This document shows, one piece after another, positions 1 through 7,831 of a stretch of DNA of 14,443 nucleotides (positions are counted from its first letter, which is position 1; the number at the start of each line of letters is the position of its first letter). Where the stretch lies: positions 1 to 14,443 of the forward strand of contig JAQIWT010000856.1 of NCBI GenBank assembly GCA_034696485.1. The letters run 5' to 3'. The notes beneath the pieces were generated by a model. It was not told the DNA's origin. It saw only the letters and a program-made list of their open reading frames with translations, and ran no database searches. The translations under genes and the position numbers were made by a program. The DNA is from Isohypsibius dastychi (taxonomy: Eukaryota; Tardigrada; Eutardigrada; Parachela; Isohypsibiidae).

Positions 1-108
1 AAATTTGCCATGTCGCGGATGTTTGCCACTTGTTATTATTGGAATCAGAAAAAGGAAGGAACTTTAGAGGCACGAAGAAGAATATTAATACCATCAAAAT
101 AACCGCGA

Positions 109-1123
109 TCACAAAGCAATTTTTAATTCGTACTCACTCTCCGGTAAAATCGATATATTCGGTGACCTTTTCTTCGGAACCACAAAGTAAAAATCCTCGA
201 CTTTTTTCAATTCTCCTTCCCCTCTAAATCAAATGTCGCCTCATTCAAATCCTCCCGCAACTCCGCATATTCCACATTATACGGCGAACACTTGAACCTC
301 CGTACGATTCTCAATAATTCCTCCACTTTGAAGATGCACATGGAATTCCAGTTTCGACGATTCATGAATTCTCAGCTGCTGACATGCCAATGATAACGTA
401 CAATTTGAAAATTTTATCAAAAAACACCGAAGTCCTGAGTGGGGCTGCAATAACCGTACACGAACGAAGGTTGATCAATTGGAGCATCGCTGATGTTACC
501 TGATGTGACAATTCTCCAGATCCTCCAAAATCACATCTTTTCCAATCACAGAATCCCGATCAAACTCTCTATTCTCGTTTTCCAAATTTATGATTACCAC
601 AGAATTCGCATGAACTACACTGGGCTTCGAAGGAACCAAATCAGGAATGGACTCACTGGAAGAAAGGTCATGTCACACCCAACATCAATTCTTGACACTA
701 GAAGTCCTACCTTGTCCAATCTGATGGTTTCTCTTGAACCTTTACCTCGATATCTTTGTTTCGCTTGCGAAAACTGAATCCCTGGGATGAACTCTTCTCC
801 TTCTGTAGGTTTCTCAGAATAACTTCAGCGTTTTTGAAGCGTGACTGGAGTATCCGTTGTTCGAAGGACGGGAGGTAGCTTACGATATCCGTGAATGAGC
901 TCTGAAGCCGTTGTAAAGAAGAAGCGACGGACTCATCAATTCCGTTTTCAGACTTTGCGAGAAGTGCTTCGATTGAGGAGAGATCATCGTTTATGGATTG
1001 AACAAGGTCCGTTGTTGTATCACAGTTTATGAGCTGTCGAGAGTGAGGAGGATCACTGTCCTGAAGACTAAGTTTGTCGACGAGATCCGACGACACGGCG
1101 ATATTATCAGATAATTCCGCCAT
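109..1123 (-). pseudogene. TBCC: Tubulin-folding cofactor C (TBCC-like), frame-disrupted C-terminal half
   Basis: TBCC is the beta-tubulin/alpha-tubulin release factor that acts as a GAP in the tubulin folding pathway. Exon 1 (1123-711, 137 codons) encodes the helical N-terminal domain, ending in an FSFRKRNKD segment like the basic FAFKTRGKD segment of vertebrate TBCC. A GT..AG intron (710-656) leads to the C-CAP/cofactor C domain, starting VILEDLENC at about 520. From there homology continues to the C-terminus but hops frame: after NCHI near 500 an in-frame TAA appears and LINLRSCTVIAAP continues in another frame; CQQLRIH resumes in a third frame near 387; a further change lies near 290 (SPYNVEY) and another near 209 (VEDF, SPNISILPE, stop at 109-111). 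The four shifts are -1,+1,+1,-1 and sum to zero. The conserved residues survive across all frames, so this is a very young pseudogene or contains sequence errors. Family assignment is firm; functional status is open. Confidence 0.83.
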
Positions 1124-1411
1124 TCGAGCAAATGGGACAGAAATACCACTAGATGGAATTGGAAAAGGAGCGGAAGGAATGGAAAAGAATTTTTCAGAAC
1201 CATTCCAAGTTTGCGGCGTTTGTTTAATTTACCCCATGTCGGCGTCGGCCAGCAGACAACTGTACCACCAGGGGAGGGGAGGGGTCATCAAGCCATGCGC
1301 ATTTGTTTGATTTCGTTTGTTGTGGTTCTTCTCAAACTCAAAGGAATATTTATTTTGCAAGCTTTCTTTCTCTTTCGTGTTTGACTTCGATCGTTCTATG
1401 CCGTGGGAAAT
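1124..1411. promoter_or_regulatory. Short divergent intergenic region between the TBCC-like gene and a plus-strand gene
   Basis: The 288 bp between the TBCC start codon (1121-1123, minus) and the first ATG of the plus-strand reading frame (1412) is the only space for both 5' ends, so a shared bidirectional promoter is inferred from spacing. I see no clear TATA box. The stretch holds a G-rich run near 1270 and a pyrimidine-rich stretch near 1360-1380. No gene is visible inside it. Confidence 0.35.
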
Positions 1412-1537
1412 ATGCAAGATCCAGAGAATAATTTTGTGGAGGAGCTGGTTCGGCGGAGGCTGACGGAAGAGGTCGCCAATGCAGTTAATTTAATTCAATC
1501 GGAATATGATCGAGAAAAAGCTCCAATTGTCCGGTTT
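1412..1537 (+). CDS. First exon of an unrecognised plus-strand gene
   Basis: From ATG 1412 the frame reads about 41 acidic/basic residues with a helical look (FVEELVRRRLTEEVANAV, then LIQSEYDREKAPIV), ending at candidate donors CG|GTTTGT (about 1537) or TTT|GTATTT (about 1541). The frame runs on to a stop at 1583-1585 if unspliced. A continuation in the phase of the first donor may start after the CTCTAG acceptor near 1603 (REKSEEDL...). Another open stretch at about 1770-1924 (VVEGTVGLSYKFVQPEVDF, ending NLEHYLQNSNLID, stop) looks protein-like, but I could not join it in phase. I do not recognise the family. The divergent arrangement with TBCC favours a real gene; the exon chain is unresolved. 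Confidence 0.4.
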
Positions 1538-1929
1538 GTATTTTCTAATGCCTCGTCTCATCCGGACTTCAGCTCGGAATTCTAAATTGAAATCTTGACT
1601 CTAGTGAAAAATCTGAGGAAGATTTATGTTGTGTGATGTGTTCCTGCATGGACTTGGACCAAATACTTGGGCTCTGAAAGTATGTTCAATATTTTTACTT
1701 TTTTCTTGCTCGTAGTTATATGGTTTTTGAAAATTGCTCTTGATTCTATTCTGTAGTTTTAATCTGCATTTGGAGTTGCCAATTCGTCGGTGGTGGAAGG
1801 AACAGTGGGTTTGTCTTACAAATTCGTTCAACCGGAAGTGGATTTTGTTTGTTCGAAAACTCAAACGCATCCTCTGGAAATAATCGACAATCTTGAACAT
1901 TACCTCCAGAATTCAAATTTGATTGATTG

Positions 1930-2340
1930 ATTGGTTTTCTAGTTCAGTTTTTCAAGAGAAGTCGAATGAGACTAGTTTCAGGTCGATCGGACAATTTGGT
2001 CAAAAGTTATGAATTTTTCGATTCTGGCATTTTTTGTATCGGTATTTAGCATAATTTGCGAAGCAAATTTTGCGGGGGCTCGTTGGGGGACTGGGTCCCC
2101 CGTTAGGGTTTAAAATGAATGGGGCAGTTACGTTTTCGTAAATTTTTCATATTTCATATATTTGAAATCTGAATTATTGAATTCATAATTTAGGGAACTC
2201 AAATTTTCGAAACTTCAAGTACCAAAACCATAATTTGAAGAACCCAAATTTTCGAATCTCAAACCATTAAAATCACAAATTGAGGGACCCGAATTTTTGA
2301 ACCTCGATCCATCGTGGTAACCAAATTTTCGAAATGTGGA
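1930..2340. repeat. AT-rich degenerate repeat region with short perfect hairpins
   Basis: No gene is visible. Around 2170-2340 a motif close to CAAATTTTCGAA..CTCAA recurs at roughly 50-bp spacing (near 2197, 2249, 2293 and 2326) in diverged form. Two compact hairpins sit upstream: AATTTGCGAAGCAAATT (2053-2069), which contains the unusually stable GCGAAGC mini-hairpin sequence, and GGGGGACTGGGTCCCCC (2085-2101). The stretch probably is repeat-derived DNA inside an intron or intergenic spacer. Confidence 0.5.
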
Positions 2341-2370
2341 GTGCCGGAAGTCAACGGCCTCGAAGTCAAC

Positions 2371-2491
2371 GAAAGTGGCATATTGCGGGGATGAAATAAT
2401 TTGAGCTCAAAAAGTTCAAAGAAAGTGGCATATTGCGGGGATGAAATAATTTGAGCTCAAAAAGATCAAGGAAAGTGGCATATTGCGGGAG
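2371..2491. repeat. Tandem repeat, exact 50-bp period, about 2.4 copies
   Basis: GAAAGTGGCATATTGCGGG begins at 2371, 2421 and 2471, exactly 50 bp apart. The first two units are almost identical over their full length (the difference is in the AAAAAG(T/A)TCAA(A/G) tail). The third breaks off after about 20 bp into GAGCGAAAAGCGGG. The near-identity of the first two units points to recent duplication. Confidence 0.9.
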
Positions 2492-2514
2492 CGAAAAGCG
2501 GGCTCATCTACCAG

Positions 2515-2570
2515 AGCGAAGCGTGTAAACACACCCGAAGCGTGTGTTTACATACACATCACGCTTCGCT
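2515..2570. repeat. Nested inverted repeat (56 bp)
   Basis: The outer arms AGCGAAGCGTG (2515-2525) and CACGCTTCGCT (2560-2570) are perfect complements. Inside them TGTAAACACA (2524-2533) pairs perfectly with TGTGTTTACA (2543-2552). The loop between the inner arms contains another CGAAGCG. It directly follows the 50-bp tandem repeat and may be the end structure of a small non-autonomous element; no terminal repeats or target duplication were recognised. Confidence 0.75.
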
Positions 2571-2747
2571 TGTGTGTATTTTTCTGGAATTTGTGGATCG
2601 ATTATCTCGTGAACTGGAAGTCGTAGACCAATTCTGAGACGGCCATTCGACTCAGCTCAATGAATTGAGCTAGAAACTCATAACCTATTTGAAATTTGAA
2701 TTCTGGAGGTAATGTTCAAGATAACCAAATAATCTTGTTTATCTTAG

Positions 2748-2942
2748 AATTTTTGGGGATTAGTGAGTGGAATCAGTCATCGGGATGTGATGCAGAGGGT
2801 CACAGCTGCACCGGAAGCCAAAACGGAAGTGGCGAAATGTCGCGTGAGTTTGATATTTCGTTTATTCCGATTCTGTTTGTTTGTGCTCATTCACTAGCAA
2901 GCGTGCGAACGTGACGTTTTCGTTCCTTACATTACATTTTAG
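2748..2942 (+). CDS. Two 3'-terminal exons of an unrecognised plus-strand gene
   Basis: A pyrimidine-rich acceptor (TTGTTTATCTTAG, ending 2747) opens a 96-nt exon (2748-2843) reading NFWGLVSGISHRDVMQRV and then TAAPEAKTEVAKCR. A consensus donor CGC|GTGAGT follows. A 54-nt intron (2844-2897, ending CACTAG) leads in phase 0 to a 45-nt exon, QACERDVFVPYITF plus TAG (2940-2942). The intron size equals that of the other genes here, which supports the model. I do not recognise the protein. It could be the 3' end of the gene starting at 1412, since no other plus-strand 5' exon is apparent between them. Confidence 0.45.
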
Positions 2943-3229
2943 ATTACATTGGAATTCTGATTGGCTGGCGGAAGACCGCCCATGCCAAATTTGTGTAATG
3001 TAGAATGTATGTACGATTTAAGCTTACAATTTTCGACGTTTTCTGTCGACTTCCGCGATTGGTGTATTAGACGACATTCACACCACTCCGCCCCATTTGA
3101 TTACTTGCTTGATTGAGTGTATTCGCGCCGTTTTAGGAAAACTTGTTTCCTTTATTTTATTCCCAGGTTTTATCCTAACCAGGTTTATCCTTGGATCATC
3201 CCTACTGTTTTCTGACTCAGAGTGGTACC
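2929..3229. other. Intergenic region upstream of the SANT-like gene
   Basis: It contains an imperfect inverted repeat (TTACATTACA at 2929-2938 against TGTAATGTAG at 2994-3003), a GGCGG-AAGA-CCGCC hairpin (about 2966-2979) and an ATTGG (inverted CCAAT) box near 2960, all compatible with a promoter. The start codon at 3230 overlaps an 8-bp palindrome TGGTACCA (3223-3230), a shortened relative of the 12-bp palindrome found through the downstream locus. Confidence 0.3.
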
Positions 3230-4668
3230 ATGGAAGAAATTCAAGGTCCGAAAGCATCTGAAGTATCGGCTGTTTTTCTTCCACCTGGGATAAAACTGGA
3301 TATCCAGGAAGGCGTGTTGAAAGTGATCCCAATCAACGATGCAGCTGACGGAAGCAATGCGATCAGCCAAGTTGCGAATCCTGGGTACCCAGTAGTAAAA
3401 AAGCCCCGGAAGCCCTATACAAGGAAACCAAAGCCTGTGTTGGCTCCTGTCCTGGATGTGGAAGCTGACGAAGAGGAGGAAGAAAAAGACGCCACGCTTC
3501 GCAAAGTTCGAGTTCTGATCGAAATCTGCCCCTTCAATCATGCCAGTGGAAGAAAATCTGAAGCAACCGCCGTCTGGAAAGCTGCTTTGGCTGAAATGGT
3601 TAGGCTGAACCTTGCTCCTTCAGAATCCGAGAAATGCCTCAACGCATTGAGGATTTTGGTGAAGCGCCATATGGATACTTTCAAACAAAAATTTATGCAA
3701 GATGGCACTGGACAAGAGCCTCCTGCACCTACGTCGGAAAGAGATAAACTTCTTCGAGATTTGTGCGATCTGGAAAAACGTCGACCGGAAGCGCCTGCAT
3801 CACAGGCAGCCGCGAGAAGTTTTATTCGAGCGCGTCGCAATCAGCTAGCTGAGACTGGGATGCGAACCGGAAATACTGTTGCGAGAATGTTGGAGGCGGA
3901 TGAGCAAGCTGCAAACGAAATTGTTATGGAGGAGGAAGAGGAAGGAAACAGTTCGGACCTGGAAGCTCCTCGCGTCCATAAAGTTGCAGAAAGATCGTGC
4001 GAGCTGATTGACGAAGAGAGTAAGAAAACTGCAACCTGGGCAATAAAATCAAATTTCAAATATCACCTGTTCGTTTTTCTTTTAGTGGTTGAGGACGGTA
4101 CTGGGTATCCAGTGATGAAGAAAGCGGCGAAAAACGGGAACAGCAACTCGGCTGAAAAACCTGGTAAGATTAAACAACAGCTGTTTTTTAACGCTGTTTT
4201 CCAACGCTGTTTTAAGGCCGGGATACCCCGTTGGGGGACAAAAAAGGTGCATCGAAAACCGGATTCAAGTTTGGAATGCGAAATACGCCGACAACATCCA
4301 AGAATGTGCGTGAGAAGCGGATTAGAAACAACGACGAAGTTTTCGGAGGTCTATCTTCGAAAATAACAGATCTGGTGAAATCGGATGAAGCTGATCGAGA
4401 GTTGGACAAAGCTGAACGAGAAAAAGATCGCATGTTTTTGGAGGCCCTCGAACTGAAGAAAATCGAGGCAGCTCGGATGGAGAAAGAGGCCGAAAGACTT
4501 GACCGGAAGGAGCGTGAGGAAATCGAGCGTCAAGAAAAGCGAGATCGCGAGGAACGTGACCGACTCGAAAGAAAAGATCGTGAAGAGCGAGACCGCGAGG
4601 CCAAGAGAGAAGAGCGCGATAAAGAACGAGAATTTCAGCTGATAATTGCAAGACTGCAGAAGCAATAA
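3230..4668 (+). CDS. SANT/Myb-like DNA-binding protein with charged coiled coil, Harbinger partner type
   Basis: Three exons (3230-4019, 4086-4163, 4217-4668) joined by 66- and 53-nt GT..AG introns give an uninterrupted 439-residue protein. Start: ATG 3230, in ACCATGG context. Residues about 85-160 form a helix-rich unit with the pattern LIEICPFNHASGRKSEATAVW, typical of Myb/SANT-like proteins that accompany PIF/Harbinger transposases. Acidic runs lie near residues 80 and 240. The last ~105 residues are a very highly charged coiled coil (repeated ERDR/REERD). In known PIF/Harbinger elements such a protein binds DNA and recruits the transposase; that role is inferred here from the convergent HARBI1-like gene, whose stop lies 47 bp away. 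AATAAA (4664-4669) overlaps the stop codon. Unlike its neighbour it is fully open. Palindromes at 3296, 3381, 4101 and 4219 lie in its exons. Confidence 0.8.
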
Positions 4669-6832
4669 ATTCTCGACTTTTCAATTCTTTGTTAAACAAA
4701 TGTATTTTATCAGTGTCAAACTTGAACGGGGTACCCCGGAACACGCAGATAAAATTCAAGACTAGGTGGATCTAGCTGAAAAATATTTTTGATCAACGCA
4801 AATCCATACATGCAAGTATGGCAATTTGCAAGAAGTGCGGAAACGATGTAGGCCTTTGCAGGTTGCTGCCAGAGTAATTTCTGATTTTCTTTATAACTGC
4901 CGAAGGCGAAATATTGGCAGATCTTCCCAAAACCATATTCCACTGCAATCCGCGCGCCGGTCATATCGCGGTTCATTTGCCTCTGGTTGCTGGTTCCCGG
5001 AAAGGAGCTCCAATTTCCTCGCTCAAACTGTAGCCTTTGTCGCCATAAAGACAGAACTGCTTCTCCCACTGTAGATTCTTCGCCCGCAGACGATTCCGCA
5101 TGTTGCTTTTTCCAAGCATGAATCCGTCGTGGCGACGACCTTCGACCGGACCATAAAGATTTGCAATCAATCCGTTTGGGATGAAAACGCTTTGAAATTT
5201 CATCACGTGTTGCTTGCAATGCCCGCTGTAATGGGCTTCTTGATCGTAGCTTGGTCGACACACTGCACGGGCTGTACCGTCGATAAATCCCCAACAATTA
5301 TCTAAGAAAATATTTGGCATTAGGCAAGACAAACAGGGTATCCTGGAATTACCATATCTTCCGGTTGCTCGAAGTACAGCATCAGCAAAGCTATCGATAT
5401 CCTGCCTGGTCAGCCAGGGTTGATGAAGAGACTCCAAAAGATAACCATGTTGGTCGTAGATGAGATCGATCATACGATTGAAAATCCTGGACAGCTGAGT
5501 GCGTTCTCGTCCCAGAAGATCGAAGATATCTGACCAGCGATTTGGTGAAGCCAGGCGCCGAAGAGTTACAGCTAAACCAAATTCAGAAGTCACAATGGAG
5601 CCGTTGCCGCACGTCACAGTCTCGGGCAACCGGAGAGAGTCTTTCAGTCTCAAAAGATCAGCATGGTTTTTCAACCGGAAGTTGGATTTAATTTCTCCTC
5701 TCCCATATTAAACAAGTCCACTTCAAATCGGGCATAATGTCTTTCAAGTTCTCGTTTGACATCCTTGGCTTTCGATAAGGCAGCATTCATCAGGATCATC
5801 TTCAGCAATTTTTTCCGTCGCTTTCTCCGTTCCTGAGATCGAGAAAATCCAATACCGATGATACTGCTGTTTTCCCTGAGAAGTAAAATCATACTTGATC
5901 AAACGGGGTACCCCGGACTCCGTGAGAATTCTCGAGTGCAAGGCAGTTCGCACCAGGGTAACCTGTAAACCGAGAGAGTTCCAGCCCATCAAATTTAAAT
6001 GCGAAATGAAAATCCAAGGGACGAAATGAGCAAGCGAACGTAAACAAAACGTCGTTTGGGGTATCAATCAAAAAGTTGATTGGTTGATGCACCGGAAGTG
6101 AATTGTGTTCCGTTTTTTAATTTTGTTCAATACGAGGCTTCAACCGAAGAAATAAACTGGCGACACCGCAAGTAAACAAAAACAAGAGCTGTACTGAGCG
6201 AAAACAACAAAAATACTGCCGTGTGAAAAAAGATTTCCAGAACTAATCAAAAATCACCGCGGAAACCGCGAATGATGTCAGCATTGCGCTTCTTCTGATC
6301 ACGTAGTTCCTGATCACGCTCCAGACGACGCTGGCGATCTTCCATAATCCAGCGCTGCTCCATATCTCGCTTTTCACGGTCGCGGTCCAGCTTCCGGTCC
6401 AAATCCTCTTGGCGATGACGCGCTCGGGTTTCGGCCTCAGTTTCCTCAACCACTTTCAGCCCTTCCTTGAACATGCGAGATCGACGTCCGTTTCGCCAGA
6501 TGTTCCCTGGACTTGGCTGCAAAGCTGGGCAAACACGGCGAACATGTCCTTTCTTTTCGCAGTGGTAGCAAGTGACACGTTCCCAGTAAGCTGGGAAAAC
6601 CGGATGACCGGGAGCTTCTTTCTCTCGAACTAGAATCAAAATAAAATGTTCATACTGGGTATCCAGGTGCAATAAAATCTCGATCCTGAAATTCGATTCT
6701 TCCAAAAGTCACCTGCATTTCCAGTATTGACGTTCTGCTCTACTGGGTACCCAGTTTCACCCCCCTTGCCACTTGGATCAGCTCCATGGTCACCTGCAAA
6801 TAATTCCAATATAGGACCGACTGGGTAACCAG
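3296..6832. repeat. Cluster of eleven dispersed 12-bp palindromes, C-N-GGGTAyCC-N'-G
   Basis: Copies: 3296 CTGGATATCCAG, 3381 CTGGGTACCCAG, 4101 CTGGGTATCCAG, 4219 CGGGATACCCCG, 4727 CGGGGTACCCCG, 5334 CAGGGTATCCTG, 5904 CGGGGTACCCCG, 5954 CAGGGTAACCTG, 6655 CTGGGTATCCAG, 6743 CTGGGTACCCAG, 6821 CTGGGTAACCAG. Bases 2 and 11 are always complementary (T:A six times, G:C three, A:T two), so symmetry is conserved while sequence varies. Base 8 is the usual deviation. Copies fall in coding exons of both strands and in at least one clear intron (5334). I found no copy outside this interval. Likely a dimeric binding site of a locus-encoded protein or a tiny mobile palindrome; function unknown. Confidence 0.88.
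4716..5892 (-). pseudogene. HARBI1-like DDE transposase (PIF/Harbinger), two frameshifts
   Basis: PIF/Harbinger transposases cut and insert DNA with a DDE-type RNase H fold (DDE_Tnp_4). Order on the minus strand: basic N-terminal part from 5892 (start uncertain), then the leader FRLKNHADLLRLKDSL..LPE and LRRLASPNRWSD, a 51-nt intron (5352-5302) that joins RATGRY to DNCWGFIDGT, KFQSVFIPNGLI, LYGPVEGRRHDGFM, YGDKGY, and RIAVEYGFGKI. Candidate catalytic codons are Asp 5279-5281, Asp 5126-5128 and Glu 4938-4940. Two single-base losses break the frame: near 5682-5691 (before NFRLKNH) and near 4981-4990 (between PFREPA and QMNRDM). Stop at 4716-4718. The C-terminus ends in a palindrome encoding PGYPV. 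Upstream minus-strand sequence to about 6092 is partly open and might include 5' exons, but their joining is unclear. Confidence 0.88.
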
Positions 6833-6969
6833 GTTTGACAAGGAATTCACCATCAATTTCCTCACTTCCGGCTGGAACAGCATTTTTTTGGTGAGAAACC
6901 ACAGTCATCAAAATCCTCCTCTTGAGCTTCCTTCAGGATGTCCATTCCCATTGCTCCGTGCGAAACCAT
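6247..6969 (-). CDS. CCHC zinc-knuckle protein with charged coiled coil, third gene of the Harbinger-like locus
   Basis: The 3' part (6247 to about 6700) is continuously open. It carries one CCHC knuckle CYHCEKKGHVRRVC (6529-6570), with spacing C-x2-C-x4-H-x4-C, preceded by FPAYWERVT, then a highly charged helix (RKLDRDREKRDMEQRW, RRLERDQELRDQKKR) and a stop at 6247-6249. The 5' part, from ATG 6969 (MVSHGAMGMDILKEAQ) through EEIDGEFLVKPG and DHGADPSGKGGETG, needs introns or frame changes: a GT..AG gap of 36 nt starts at the 6821 palindrome, and another of about 65 nt starts at the 6743 palindrome (GTACCCAG..TTTCAG). The exact exons are uncertain, and an A-run near 6890 may hide a frameshift. 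Single zinc knuckles bind RNA or single-stranded DNA. The charged tail resembles that of the SANT-like protein at the other end of the locus, so the two might associate; this is inference. Confidence 0.6.
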
Positions 6970-7317
6970 CGTTTTCTCGTACTACGCAGTTGATGGACTA
7001 AGGTGGAAGCACAGAACTTGGGAAATATCAGCTGGATGAATTTAATTTTGAATTTGCAGGAACAACTTGACTGGCAGATTCAAACTGAAATGTCTAAAAC
7101 CATATAAAATAATAAGACCCCCAATAAGCTTGATGGAGGGGAGGTGGCTCCAGTGTCCCGCCTCCATGCTGGAGGAAATCGAAATTTATACTGGAGTTTT
7201 GGCGATTATTGAATGCTGCTAAAACTGCAGCCATTCAATATGGTCCACTGTTTGTTTCAATGATAGAGAAAAAAAATCTTCTTTTTTCTGGAACTGGTTT
7301 GAAAGTTAGATTGTGTC
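6970..7317. other. Non-coding stretch with inverted repeats
   Basis: No convincing gene. A hairpin with 12-bp arms and one bulge is formed by ATTGAATGCTGC (7208-7219) and GCAGCCATTCAAT (7227-7239). Just upstream, ATGGAGG and CCTCCAT (about 7132 and 7162), plus CTCCAG/CTGGAG pairs, could fold into a longer stem. I could not match it to a known RNA class. Confidence 0.3.
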
Positions 7318-7545
7318 TCAGTGATTTCTAAAAAATCGAGAACCGAATTCTTTTAGGCATTTTTTGCAAGGCGAGATGGCTTGACGTACAGCTGCTGACG
7401 TCAGCAGGCGCTTCATCCACCTGGCACAAAATACTGGGGCTCGATTTGTTTTGATGCGTTTTGGCTCTTCCACCAACAACGTCTTCAATTTGGTTCCCAG
7501 TCCAGAACGGAGCAGCTCATCAACCTCTATCTGGTAGGATTTCAT
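7318..7545 (-). CDS. Small basic ORF, unrecognised
   Basis: ATG at 7545-7543 opens 75 residues (MKSYQIEVDELLRSGLGTKL, then LLVEEPKRIKTNRAPVFC, RRLLTS-like helix and a basic C-terminus) to a TGA at 7318. The composition is more protein-like than the opposite strand, and the frame continues upstream without a stop to 7629. A CCAG|GTGGAT donor-like site inside it means it could be an exon rather than a whole gene. A plus-strand alternative exists: TTTATTTTCAG at about 7607 is a good acceptor on that strand, opening a frame to 7784. I cannot decide, and no family is recognised. Confidence 0.25.
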   Translation of the reverse strand: MKSYQIEVDELLRSGLGTKLKTLLVEEPKRIKTNRAPVFCARWMKRLLTSAAVRQAISPCKKCLKEFGSRFFRNH

Positions 7546-7831
7546 GTTCCTATTAGTCACTTTTGGAAAAGTTTGTTTTGATCTCATTCTCGTTTGTTTA
7601 TTTTCAGAGTCAGACCGACGATGATCCACCTCAGTCTTTCCAGGAGACGTTGGACTGTTTTTTTACGCGGAGATGTTTTGATTTGCGATTTAAGGAGCTT
7701 TCTGAACGAAATAAAATAATGTTTCTCTTAGGTCCGTCACGTTTCTCTCCGTCACGTCTTACCGAATTTACACAACCATCATAACATCAGGCCGAATTCT
7801 TCTAGTTGTTAAAAAAAGAAAGAAGAATGAA

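Noticed and set aside
1601-1900. Minus-strand 99-residue open frame
   Set aside because: Shadow of plus-strand open sequence; no motif and no splice context of its own.
2929-3003. Terminal inverted repeats of the Harbinger-like element
   Set aside because: The two arms lie only 55 bp apart, and no partner was found beyond 6970.
3078-3541. Two overlapping minus-strand frames opposite the SANT-like gene
   Set aside because: They lie antisense to a coherent coding exon and have no recognisable domain.
5885-5903. A 19-nt intron (GTATGATT..TTCTCAG, minus)
   Set aside because: Too short compared with the 47-66-nt introns elsewhere; starting the transposase at 5892 avoids it.
6628-6653. A 26-nt intron in the CCHC gene
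   Set aside because: The continuous frame through EILLHLDTQYEHFILILV needs no intron there.
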